The translations under genes and the position numbers were made by a program. Below the pieces are notes generated by a model. The model saw only the letters and a list, made by a program, of their open reading frames with translations. It had not been told where the DNA came from and made no database searches. DNA of 64,000 nt from NCBI GenBank assembly GCA_907164885.2, contig OU015490.1, forward strand, positions 236,721,622 to 236,785,621, written 5' to 3'. This stretch comes from Dolomedes plantarius. Taxonomy: Eukaryota > Arthropoda > Arachnida > Araneae > Dolomedidae. Shown in pieces: positions 19,867-30,850 of the stretch (positions are counted from its first letter, which is position 1; every line of letters starts with the position of its first letter).

Positions 19867-22379
19867 TCATAAATCTTTTGACAGTTTATTTGCTGTTTCA
19901 GTGAAAGACAGAATACAGAAGTCTCGTCGAAAGGTTTGGTTCGATAAACAACGAAACGCGTCGTGAATACGTCGAAGAGTTTTGTTATGAGTTATCTGCA
20001 GTTTTTTAATGTGGGTTTGAGTAGCATAAAACCAGTCTGGTATAGAACATAGGGTGACGGGAAGAATGATTTTTTTAAAGAGAACCTTGTTTTTCATAGA
20101 GAGCTGACGGCCGTAGATTAATGTTCAAAGTTGCATGGTTACTGCATTGCATTTTAAACTGTTTCATTGACATGGTCTTTCCATGTCATCCTGAGATCTG
20201 CGGAAAAACCAAGCTAGGTCACTGTATTCTCGGAGTCTATAGTTGAATTATAAAGATAAAGACGCGGAGGAGATAAAGACGAGAATGATTACAATAGCAA
20301 TTTTAAAAAAAATCGCTTGAAAATTAGAGGGGTTGATTCAAATTTTCCATCGCGTGAACCAACTCTCAAGAGTGTCAATATGCCGTTGGATTTGATTGGC
20401 AAGATAATTAATGTTAGGAGAAGTGGAGAGGATAATTGTATCATACGCATACAGGCTAGAAGAATATTAATTTCTCTGGAGATATCATTTAAATATAAGT
20501 TATAAAGGTCAGGCCCAAGAAAACTTGCCTGTGCTACGTCCGAAGAAATCAATTTTTTTCGTGTTAGTACACGATTTATGCGGTCGGCGAAATTTCGGTT
20601 ATGAAGATAGTTGTGGAGAAGGTGAATTAGAGAATGAGGCATATTAATTTTGATAAATTTGTAAATAAGACCCGGATGCCCGACATTGTTAAAAGCGCAT
20701 TTAATATTAAAAGAAGGAGTGCCAGTCGGTCTCCGAGCTTGCAGACCTTCGTTAAAAAATTCCACAACTCGGAGAAACTGAGTAGTACTGTGCTGGGATC
20801 TGAACCCGAATTGTTCAGGAATGTTAATGCTATTTCTTCCAGAAAGTCATAAATTCTATTCAGTATAACGCGTTCAGTAATTTTACTGAGAGATTACACT
20901 AAACAGATGGGGCGGTAATTTAAAGGAAGATTATGGTCAGCACCAGGCTTAGGAATTGGACTAACAACAGCAGTTTTCCAACAGGTGGGGAAATAGTTAC
21001 ATTTGAGGATTGCGTTAATGATAATGGTTAAGTACATTATAATTTTTTTCCTTATGCGGAGGCACTTGTCGCGAAGACATTCACCTATAATTCACCGCAG
21101 TTATGCTGGCGATTTTATTATGGGGGCGCCATATAGGCAGACCAACATTGCCCCCTATGAAGGGACTACACAAACGCAGGCGTTTGAGTGGCGCTTCGCC
21201 AGGATTCTATATGAGTACCCTCAGCACCGAAAAGTACATTATAATATTAAGAGGGAGATGTTTCAGGACACAACTATTAATGTTATCACTACACGGTTCT
21301 TTTTTAACTTTAATTTTTTTAATTATATGGGAGATTTCAGCAACAGAAGCCAGATCAGATTCGTGGGTAGGGAGGGAGGAAGGAGAATTTTGAACAGAGG
21401 TGAGAACAATTCTACCCTTTTCCTCATCAACCAAGTCATAATTTGGAGAAAACTGATCACGATAAGTATCAGCAGTACTATGAGCTTTGTCAAAGTTATC
21501 AAAAGCAACTCCGTTGGGGCCTTGAATAGGCGAATAATTACAACGCTGCAACATAAGTGTTCCAATGAACCGCCAGATAGTATAATCTAGAAGGGAGAGA
21601 CATTGAATAAATTCAGACCAATTTTTTTTTGTTTGGTTTGTCAAATTTCACGACGTACACGGGCGAGAAGGAAATAATTATTTTGCCTATGTTGGGGAAG
21701 GCGAATGAATTGAAAGAGTTCGCGGACTGAATTACCCTGTTTAATTAGGGTAACAATTTTGGGTGAAAGATTTTGAAAACGCAGTTTTTTAAGGGCTTGC
21801 ATTGAACTAATTTTGGCTTTCATATTTGTGTTACTTAAATTTTTGTTTGTATGCTCATGGCTACGAATAGAGGGGGTTATTAGGGGGGACCAATTTAGAA
21901 AATCCTGGAACTGATTCCAATTAGTGTAGGTGGGCGGGTTTCGGATTGTGTATATCGACCTGTTGATCAAAACTAATTAAAACAGGGAGGTGGTCCGAGT
22001 CAAAAATGTGAAGGGTTTCAATAATGAAAGAGTAAGGAATGTTTTTAATAGCAGCCATGTCAATAGTGGAGGAGCCATTTTCGAAAAAGTGAGAAGGAGA
22101 AGGAGGCGTTAGAAGTTTAATGTCCGTATTATCAGTAATGAAATTTTGGAGGGCTCGACCAGAAGCATAAGTGTTGCGATAGTTCCAGGATGTATTGTGC
22201 GCATTTAAGTCCTCTGCAACAATACAGAATATTTTGGAGCTGAAAATTTTAGAAAAATTGGAAACCTGAAACTTTTTACAGGGGGAATATAAATCAAAGA
22301 AATTAATAAATCGGTGTTTCTATCTGGCATAACCATGGGAGAATTATTTGAGCTCTTATCAGTAGAATTAATAGACAAG
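19867..22379 (-). pseudogene. Jockey-like LINE ORF2, endonuclease to C-terminus (part 1)
   Basis: From right to left on the minus strand come four regions. The endonuclease has AEDLNAHNTSWN and SDHLPV (22225-21960). A linker follows (21970-21207). The reverse transcriptase has FNIKCAFNNVGHPGLIYKFI and FLGPDLYNLYLNDI (20765-20289). The jockey-type C-terminus has KLQITHNKTLRRI (20097-19867). The family nicks DNA and primes reverse transcription on the target. Many stops and frameshifts break it. A gypsy element splits the endonuclease, whose upstream part continues at 27893; a 188-bp retroposon sits at 21044-21231. The YxDD box was not seen intact. Confidence 0.85.
21044..21231 (-). mobile_element. 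188-bp retroposed insertion in the LINE
   Basis: The 14-bp sequence AAGTACATTATAAT flanks it exactly (21030-21043 and 21232-21245). On the minus strand it ends in a short A run. This is the signature of LINE-machinery retroposition of a short RNA. No A/B box and no protein match were recognised, so the source RNA is unknown. Confidence 0.75.
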
Positions 22380-22613
22380 TGTAGCAGGACCATCTTAACT
22401 CAACTCTTTCTGACAATAACCCCACCAGAACTCGACGTCTTGGTTAGAGAGTAATAGGTGGAGAGAGACAGAGGACTTGCGTCATCCGCGCGCTATTAAT
22501 TTTAAATCCTTAAAAAAATGTATACTTTTAATAACTAGTTTTGTTCCATGTTTTGTTTTGAAGTAAAGTGTTTTGTGCCAATCCTGGTTTCATCTCTGCA
22601 TCCCTCCATAACA
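22380..22613 (+). repeat. 5' LTR of gypsy copy 2
   Basis: Begins TGTAGCAGGACC and ends CCATAACA. Pairs with 27659-27892. Confidence 0.9.
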
Positions 22614-22614
22614 T

Positions 22615-22628
22615 TGGCGCTGAACGGA
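22615..22628 (+). other. Primer-binding site of gypsy copy 2
   Basis: TGGCGCTGAACGGA begins two bases after the 5' LTR. TGGCGC starts are typical of retroelement sites complementary to a tRNA 3' end. Confidence 0.65.
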
Positions 22629-23257
22629 AATTTCGATTACTTCGTTCTTCGATAACAACGTTCTTTCTTCTAGCTTAGATTACACCGTTTTACTTCATAT
22701 CCAGATAAGTAGACTTTTATTTCCATAAACAAATGAAATATTTTGCAAACCTTTGCAATTTAGCAAATTATATGGTAGAAGAAGCTTAAGCGTCAATCCT
22801 GACAATAATATATGAAAAATATTCTTTTAAATATTTTGCAAATCCGTTGCATTCTTTATTGAAAAAACCAGTTCAGTAATACCTGAAGAAAATATCAGCA
22901 TTTGATTGTATTGAAATTGAAATTATTACATATTATTTGTTTATATGTTCATTGTACTTGAATCGAAAACGCAACTAGTTTTCTGAAATTTCGTTCTATA
23001 TCCTATCCAGTTACATATATTCAAACCGAAAGTATTGCAAAGTGAACATGGTAGAACATTATTATGCTTTTACTGTTTACTATTATAAATGAATACGCAA
23101 ATCAACGAAAATAAGATTTTTTTTTTTCTTTTGCATTTACAACATTTACTTCTTGTTTTGTTTTATAGTTTGATTGAATTATTAGTTTGAAAACTGTTTT
23201 GATTTGTTCATATTATATTGTTTATCTTATTCCTTGCTCAATATTGGTGATTTTAAA

Positions 23258-24071
23258 ATGTCTGTGTGGGGGAAAGCACAAAAGAAAGATTTACTTCGAT
23301 TTATTACTGAACACGGCATTCAAGTTGACCCTAATTCCAAAGTAATCTATCTAAAAGATGCAATAACAAATGATATTAATTTCGATAAAGATCATACTAA
23401 AGAATTTCTTGCCTCTATCGTTGAAGAAAGGCAAAAAGCTGAGGAAGCTCATGAAAAAGAACAGGAACGAGTATTCCAATTAGAAAAATTAAGATTGCAA
23501 CTTCAGCTACAACAATTAAATCCCCAACTCCAACCTAATGTCAATAATTTGGAAGCGGAAACAATAAAATTTGAACTAAAAAATTCCGAATTTTAATCCA
23601 AAACTTGATGATATGAATAATTTTTTAAACCTATTTGAAAAACAATTGACTTTTGTTAACATTCCGAAAACAAAATGGATCGCTTATTTAATTGGTGTTC
23701 TACCTTACGAAACTGCACAACTTATCGCAAGAGAACCTGTAGCCAAAATGCATAACTATGATCATATTAAATCTGTATTATTACAGCGTTTTAAGCTTAG
23801 CTCAGAAAAATTCAGACAGCTTTTCAGCCAACACAGAAAGTTACCCGAATCTTCATGGCGAGATTTTTATTTTGAGATCAGAAGTTATTTCGAAGGCTGG
23901 CTATCTGAACTTAAAATTGATGATTTCGAAACGTTAAAGGATTTAATTATATCCGATCAATTAAAGAAAACAGCACCCCCAGGATTTAAGGAAATTTTTT
24001 TGGATGAATGGGCAGAATTAAATACGCCTAGCGAATTAGCTGACAAATATGATTTTTTTGAAAAAGAATAA
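23258..24071 (+). pseudogene. Gag of gypsy copy 2, frameshifted
   Basis: The likely start is the ATG at 23258 (MSVWGKAQKKDLLRF); an ATG at 23204 is upstream in the same frame. The N-terminal part is followed by a Glu/Gln-rich coiled-coil-like segment. A frameshift near 23590 moves the reading to 23613-24071, a helical capsid-like domain (FKLSSEKFRQLFSQHRK) resembling the SCAN-like/capsid fold seen in some arthropod gypsy Gags. It ends with TAA at 24069-24071. Gag forms the particle in which the element RNA is copied. Confidence 0.7.
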
Positions 24072-24073
24072 AT

Positions 24074-24928
24074 ATGAACAAAGAAACTTTTCCTGCACGA
24101 AATTATAATCCTAAATATACTTTTCCTAAGCGAACACTACCCAGTAACAAACCGGAAAGAGTTAGAGCAGATGTAAATAAATTTACCTCTCCCACACTTA
24201 TTAGTTATGGTGGTGAAACACAAGGATTTATTAAAGCTAAATGCCCTCAGTGCAACCCTTCCCAAAGTTCAACCACAAAATTTGATACTATTCAGCTTAA
24301 CTCTTGTTATTCTCATTCAAACATTCCGCAATCATCGGTATTAAGAATTTCCATTCACGGAATGTGCGGTTTCGCCTGTGCTGACTCAGGGGCTTCTCAC
24401 TCAGTGGCCGGCGAAACATTATACAAGCTTTTATTAGACCAAGGCGTCGAATTCACAAAAGCTAAATTCACCATCTGTCTCGCAGACTGAGGAAAAACGT
24501 ATAATGATGTTTACACAAGTGAGGTGAAAATCCTCGTAGAAGACCGATTAGTCAAAACAACTCTGTTGGCGCTTTCAAAGGCGACAGGAAATCGAACTTT
24601 GTTAGGCGTAGATTTTTTCAGAGCAGAGAATATTGTATTGGATATCGCACGAGAACAATGGTATTTTAATGATCGACCACATAAAAAGTTTAGCTTTGAA
24701 GTTAATGGTTTTTCGCCTCCTGTCTCAATTACTCATAGTGCTGCAGATGTAACATCATCGTGTTTAAATAAAGGCGAACGATTTCCTCATTTTGAAAAAC
24801 AAAAGTTAAACGAACTTATCGAGGAGTTCCTGGAAATATTTCAACTAGTGGTTCAAGCTACACCTTTTATGGATCATCACATTAACACTGCTGATAAACC
24901 ACCCGTTTCAGTACCCCCTATCGTATGA
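24074..24928 (+). pseudogene. Nucleocapsid-like segment and aspartic protease of gypsy copy 2
   Basis: A basic Pro/Lys-rich stretch with a single CPQC pair is followed by the protease active-site signature ACADSGASHSVAG. A TGA at 24488-24490 interrupts just after the protease flap region. The same frame then continues from 24491 through GNRTLLGVDFF, a conserved C-terminal protease motif, and a linker towards the reverse transcriptase to the stop at 24926-24928. The protease would process Gag-Pol. Confidence 0.7.
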
Positions 24929-26634
24929 CACCTGCGAAAAAGGAATTACTTAAAAAAGAATTAGATAGACTTCTTAACGAAGGAATAATTGAAGAGTGCG
25001 AATCGCCCTATGCGGCACCGGTGGTTCTTGTTCCCAAGCCAAATGGTGATATACGTATGTGCATAGACTATCGAAAACTTAATGCTAACACAGTAACTGA
25101 TTCGTATCCCCTCCCTAGGATGGATGATTTATTACAAGAAGCAAAACAAACAAATTACATGTCGACGCTTGATCTTAAGTCTGGATACCATCAGGTCAAT
25201 GTGTATCCATCCCACACAAACAAGACTGCATTTGTTTGTCCATTTGGTACATACCGGCACATCCGCATGCCTTTCGGGCTTAAGAATGCCCCGGCAACAT
25301 TTCAAAGACTTATGAATAGATTTTGACGAGAGTTACCCCAGGTAAATATTTTAGTATATTTAGATGACATCATAATCCTATCTTCAAATTTCGAACAACA
25401 CATATAAGATTTAAGAGCTGTCTTCGCTAAACTTTCCAAATTGAAGCTTAGAGTAAATCGTGAAAAATGTAATTTTGGTTGCCCAAAAGTTAAATATCTA
25501 GGACATTGGATAACCCCTCACGGAGTATAGAGAGACCCTGAAAAGACAATGGCTATAATGAGAAAATACCACCTCCCCAAAATATTAAAACTTTGCAGTC
25601 CTTCCTGCAGACCTGTTCCTGGTATCGACGATTTATTAGAAACTTGGCAGAAATTTCTCGTCCTTTGAGCAATCTAACCAGAAAAAAACGTTCCTTGGAC
25701 ATGGGGTGCATCTCAACAGACTGCATTTGAAACACTAAAAGAATGTTTGGTATCCCCACCAATTTTGAAACAAATTAATGAAAAAGAAAATTCTACTATT
25801 CACACTGATGCGAGCAACTTCGCACTGGGAGCAATTTTACTTCAGGGGGAGGGTGCAGAGCAACATCCGGTAGAATATGCTAGTCGACTTCTCACTGCGG
25901 CGGAACGTAACTATACCACAACCGAGAAAGAAGCTCTCGCTGTGGTTTGGGCATTGAATAAATTCCGAGGTTATATCGAAGATTCCGAATTCAAGGTGGC
26001 GTCTGACCACCAGCCTCTCAAGTGGTTAATGACTTTGAAATCTCCTTCAGGTAGACAAGCTCGGTGGGCTTTACAGATTCAATCGTTCAGCATAAAAATT
26101 GATTACGTCCCAGGAAAATCCAATGTTGTTGCAGACCTATTGTCTCGCCCCGTGTGCGCTTATGAGGAAAAAACGTGTGACATTTGTATAATTAGTATAG
26201 ACATACCTTCCAGAAATCCCGCAGAGATTAGAGAAGAACAATTAAAAGATGAAGATCTCCGAAAAATCATTGAGTCATTCGAAAGTACTGACAAAGACGA
26301 AACCTTTGCAACGTGGACAGGTCGCGGTTACCTGATGAACAAAGGTATTTTATACAGATATGCTTCTGACTCCGAATCAGAGGAAGCACAACTTGTTGTA
26401 CCATCTCAAGAACGAGAGAGAGTTTTAAAAGAATTCCGTAGTGATGCTTCGACAGCCTGTCACTACGGTGTGGAAGGCACTTACAAAAGTATTGCGCAGA
26501 GGTATTACTGGACTGGTATGCGAAAAAACATAGTTGATTACGTACAGAATTGTCACGAATGCAACCGGTACAAGGCGTCAAACCAAAAAACCAGCTGGGT
26601 TATTACAGACTCCAGTATACGCTCAACGTTTTGA
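24925..26634 (+). pseudogene. Reverse transcriptase and RNase H of gypsy copy 2
   Basis: Reverse transcriptase blocks are PYAAPVVLVPKPNGDIRMCIDYRKLN, abbreviated here as PVVLVPK and CIDYRKLN, then STLDLKSGYHQV and RMPFGLKNAPATFQR. A TGA follows at 25324-25326. The intact catalytic box YLDD is still visible at about 25360. Further stops lie near 25400 and 25530, with a frameshift near 25560. RNase H from 25747 is well kept (HTDASNFALGA, TEKEALAVVWA, SDHQPL, VADLLSR). The integrase HHCC zinc region (HYGVEGTYKSI to NCHECN) follows in the same frame to 26634. Confidence 0.85.
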
Positions 26635-27662
26635 GACACTGGCAATCGACCTGTTTGGACCACTACCCGAAAGTAACAATGGAAAGAAGTGGATTTTTAT
26701 AATCGAAGACTGCGCCACTAAGTGGGTTGCGTTATTCGCTTTAACAAGAGCTACAGCCAAAGAAAGTGCTGTAACAATGATTGAAGAAATATTCCTGAGA
26801 TATGGACTTCCGCGTCTCATTATCAGTGACAACGGACCTCAGTTCGTCAGTGCAGTTATGCAACAATTATGTTTTATTTTAGATATCAAACAATCTTTGA
26901 CACCTGTCTACCATCCCTAGGCCAACCCGGTCGAAAGAAAAAACAGGTACTTGAAACCTCGACTTGCTATCCTGACTGAAAAGGATCACACAATTTAGGA
27001 TGAAAAACTTCCTACTGTTCGGTTTGCCCTAAACATAGCTAAATCTGACACCACTGGTCACACAGCTGCATTCTTACAATTTGGGAGAGAATTACGGACC
27101 ACGGATGATATCTCACATGATCTACGCCAGATAATTTTACATGATAACTTTGTTCCAGAAATAACACCGTATTTAAGAAAATTTAATAAAATAACCACCC
27201 AAATTCAAGATATAATCCAACAACGTCAAGACAGACATAAACAATTTGCAGACCAAAAACGCCGGAAATGTCCTCATTACAAACCAGGCGACTACGTTTG
27301 AATAACTTCACACCCTGTGAGCAACGCTTCCAAACAGAAAACGGCAAAATTTATGCCCCGCAGAGACTGCCTTTATGTCATCATTCAACAAGTCCCCTAC
27401 CACTTTTATTATAGCAAATAAAACAAACCCTTTTTATCCCATAGGTACTTATCATGTCTCAAGTTTAAAGCCATGTTATGGAGCCGATTCGTCTCCAGTG
27501 TACCCGCTTCGACCTCGTAGACGACCCAGCCATACTACCAATGCTGTTCCACCTCAGTGTCACCGACCGGTACCGACACGATGCCAGCCTACACGACAAT
27601 GTTCTAAAACATACAACCAGCTGTGCGAGGACGCTTCCAGCGGGATGAGGGGGAGTCTGTAG
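26534..27662 (+). pseudogene. Integrase core and C-terminus of gypsy copy 2
   Basis: The frame changes near 26590 and continues as the integrase core. The three catalytic residues sit in LAIDLFGP, IISDNGPQF and NPVERKNR. A TAG at 26918-26920 falls between the second and third, and a further stop lies near 26997. The C-terminal part, with a decayed GPY/F-like region, reaches a basic Pro/Arg-rich end (27375-27662) and a polypurine run before the 3' LTR. The enzyme would insert element cDNA into the chromosome. Confidence 0.8.
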
Positions 27663-27892
27663 AAGGACCCTCTCAACTCAACTCTTTCTGATAATAACCC
27701 CGCCAGAACTCGACGTCTGGGATAGAGAGTAATAGGCGGAGAGAGACAGAGGACTTGCGCCATCCGCGGGCTATTAATTTTAAATCCTTAAAAAAATGTA
27801 TTATTTTAATAACTAGTTTTGTTAGATGTTTTGTTTTGAGGTAAAGTGTATTTGTGCCAATCCTGGGTACATCTCTGCATCCCGCCATAACA
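27659..27892 (+). repeat. 3' LTR of gypsy copy 2
   Basis: Begins TGTAGAAGGACC and ends CCATAACA. Followed by CAAG, the same four bases that precede the 5' LTR. Confidence 0.9.
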
Positions 27893-28200
27893 CAAGTGTT
27901 TTAATCCTCTGCGAACATAAATAGCAGTACCACTACCAGGATTCAAATTCAAATTTGGCAAGGGGGGGAGAGGATCGATTATTGAAAAAATGGGTATACT
28001 TTGAAACGTTAAAATGCAAGGGTGAAGTGAATTTGGTTTCCCGAATTAAATGCCAGAAAACACAAAACAGGTTTATTGCGAGGTCAATGTGGGAATTTAC
28101 CATGAATTCTCTGAATTTCTTAATTTTGTTGAAAGACTCTTGTCATTCCAGAAGAAAACTCTCAGTGAGGATAAAGGAGGCACGCTAGACATTGTCGGGT
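27893..28200 (-). pseudogene. Jockey-like LINE ORF2 endonuclease, N-terminal part (part 2)
   Basis: On the minus strand the sequence directly beyond the gypsy 3' LTR reads NPGSGTAIYVRRGLKHL, the GG-AIYVR block of a jockey endonuclease. Upstream are FNKIKKFREFMVNSHIDLAI and flanking residues. It is therefore the interrupted continuation of the coding at 22379, separated by the 5.5-kb gypsy insertion. It carries several stops. The 5' part of the LINE (ORF1) was not recognised beyond about 28200. Confidence 0.75.
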
Positions 28201-28823
28201 GCGGGATTTAAGAAGAGGACAATTTTATAGAGTATGATTAAGTCTTTCGACTGGGTTTATATTTTCCTTCGAAACAAGGGAAACATGGGTATAATTAAAG
28301 AATTTTTCCCCATGGGGAGGGAAAGTAGTTAAATTTAAAAATATTATTAATAAGTTGTGTAATTTTGAAGATATATTTACGGGACAATTTTAAAATCATG
28401 ATGTTTGTTATTGCATCATCACCAAGTGATTTACGGTTAAGAAGTCATTTGATTTCGTTTTTGACATCAGAGGATGCACAAGTATTCAGCTAAACTTTCA
28501 ATTCCCCCAAGCACACATAGGGCTCAGGGTTGCAACGAGTGCCAGTTTTATCCGCACAGTTGAAAAAATCATGAAAGGCTATGCTCCACTTCATATGGGC
28601 CACGCACTCGGGAGTCCATATTGCTGATGTGGCAAGAAATAACTAATGCTCCTGACCAAAAGTGGGAAAGTAAGTACGAAAGAAAGTGATTCGATGATAG
28701 AGAGTGACTGTTCAATCCTCGTGCTTTTACAAAACTAAAATCATAACTGAAAATAGACATAGACATAGACATGGTAGATTAACGAGGCACCAGAGAGCTG
28801 GGCACCATATCCTTGGCAAGAGA
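28201..28823. other. No gene recognised
   Basis: Contains the short repeat 28478-28560 (see below) and an (ACATAG)n run near 28755. Confidence 0.4.
28478..28560 (+). repeat. Short dispersed repeat, copy 1
   Basis: AGTATTCAGCTAAACTTTCA and the bases after it match 32998-33080 with several substitutions. Possibly a fragment of a SINE or other retroposon; family not recognised. Confidence 0.55.
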
Positions 28824-30205
28824 AAAGACCTTTTAACTCTAAGAATGCTAAGAGTGATTAATTTTGATATATATTTTTATGTAAGAACTTGCATATCTAT
28901 GAGTTGATGCATTGAGATGAGCAAATGGATTCACATACCAATAAAAAAATCTGATGAAAAAATCCTTTGATTTCAATTAATGTCTCAGGTGAAACATTTG
29001 TTTAAGATGTATAATCTGAGAACATATCAGTCTTCACATCTTACATTTAAATCCAAGGATTTATTTTGGGTACAAATAACAGTTATCTTTCATTTTAGGG
29101 GAATCAAATTTTACTTTTTGATTGGTGTTTTGTTTTTGAACTGTCACAGCCTTTCTTACACAAGGATTAAACAAACTTGGAATTAATTTAGAAACCTGTG
29201 AAGAAAAAAAACATTATCGTCGTAAAAGTGTTTGTAGATTTTGCAGTTTTAGCCAATCCTGGAATCAAGGAAATGGACAGAAAAGTTATCTACCAGTTCC
29301 TTGGAAGTGTTTTTGTATTAGAAATATAATGATTTAAATCTTTAATTGTAAATGGATGGGGTAATTGTAAATTGCATTTTACAGCTTTTTAAAACTGATA
29401 TTTTATTAATTTTTTTATGCCACATAAGAAGAAAGGTTAAAATAACTATTGACAGTTAAGCTAAAATGTAATGATCATCCATATACTGTTTATAATTACT
29501 TTAAGAATGCATTGAATTTAATTTCTTTTTAAAAATTCTCTATGTAATGTAAATTATTCAGTGAAATCTAACTTTTTGGAATGAAAAATCTAGCTATTAT
29601 GCCCCACAAAAATGTTATAACATTATTTGAGCTTACAAATGAACATAATTGTTTAATCACATAGTTTTTTATTTGTATAATTTCTGAAAGTCTTCGAAAA
29701 CTTGCATTGAAACAGTTGATGAAATAATGCCTATAACTCACACTTTGTCTGTTATACAACTAAACAAGACGACTCAATTTTTGCTTAATATTGTAGCCAC
29801 AAAAAATCTGGAGAATGACTTTACTATTTTTTTCACATATTTTTCAATATGTATTTTAAGTTTACTTCTGTCTGTAGTCATTAGTGAGAAAAAAATGGAA
29901 ATCATTGCAAATTACTATAGATCTGTCTGCAAGAGCCCATAATTTTTTACTTCTGAACAGAAAGTTTATTCATATTTGTTGAAATCTAAGAGAGAACCCC
30001 AAATTGTGTATGGAGTCTGAATCATGTTATTTAAAGGACGATACAACATAACTCAATATTGCCAATTTTATCATAAATACACATACAAGGAAGATGTTCA
30101 TAATAAAACCATTTCACTTGATAAGTCGTATAAAGACATAATTCTGATTTTACATGAACACAACTGTGGTAAAAAATGAGTTGAAATACATTTTAGAGCT
30201 ATACA
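28824..30205 (+). repeat. 1.4-kb dispersed repeat, copy B
   Basis: Near-identical to 12683-14215, lacking about 130 bp near 30035. It is followed directly by SWIM-domain coding, which copy A lacks. Confidence 0.8.
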
Positions 30206-30477
30206 AAATTGCTAGATTACAGATAAAGTATATTTTCAAAAAGTAATTACAAGCATACTAAAAATAATTTATCGTAAGGAATAAATTTCTGGCATGCATT
30301 CTCTACTTACTGCATATTGCAATCAAACCACGATCAAAACACATTTATTTAGATGGGAAAAAATTTAAGCCTGTTCATAAATACCGTGAAAGCTCGAAAA
30401 CATACATAAATGATAAACACTTTGAAAGACTTGTAAAATTTCGTAAAGGAATAATTACACCAAAATAAACTCATTAG

Positions 30478-30850
30478 TTCATATCATCGTCTCAAAGAGG
30501 GCCAAAGAATAATTTAAGATCACCTCCAAATATCCAATGACAGATGGTTTATTAAATCCGAAATACCCCAAACAAAACATACACAGTCACAAAAATACAC
30601 ACTTGCACTGAAACTTGTAACATCATCTGTTGTGAAGGCCTCAGCATATGAATGCACATGTCATGATTTTTTTATTTTAAATAACATGTGCAAACATATC
30701 CATGCTGTTAACAAAAGATATAATGAAGATACATTACACCCTGGTCCTCTTCATGCAACACCCTCCCCACAAATAACAAAAAGCACAATTATTGATCACA
30801 AACATAATTCTGAAATAAATAAAGCAAGCATTTTAAATAAAACAATATGA
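30478..30850 (+). pseudogene. SWIM zinc-finger fragment of a MULE-type transposase
   Basis: The reading includes YHRLKEGQRI, then (after a TAA) SNDRWFIKSEIPQ and the SWIM motif CTCHDFFILNNMCKHIHAV, a C-x-C-xn-C-x-H zinc-binding pattern. It ends with a TGA at 30848. A trailing SWIM finger is typical of Mutator-like (MULE) transposases, but also occurs in some host proteins. The catalytic domain is missing. Its position right after the 1.4-kb repeat suggests both belong to one element. Confidence in the SWIM motif is high; confidence in the MULE label is moderate. Confidence 0.6.

Larger units (their letters stand above)
22380..27892 (+). mobile_element. Complete Ty3/gypsy element, copy 2 (5.5 kb), inactivated
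   Basis: Two 234-bp LTRs in direct orientation (22380-22613, 27659-27892) flank gag, protease, reverse transcriptase, RNase H and integrase in gypsy order. A primer-binding site follows the 5' LTR and a polypurine tract (about 27644-27655) precedes the 3' LTR. CAAG lies on both sides as a 4-bp target duplication. It lies inside the jockey endonuclease. The LTRs differ at about 18-20 positions by eye (about 92% identity), so the insertion is not recent, matching the many stops inside. Confidence 0.9.

Noticed and set aside
22380..27892. Gypsy copy 2 as an active element
   Set aside because: Multiple stops and shifts in gag, protease, reverse transcriptase and integrase, and LTRs only about 92% identical by eye.
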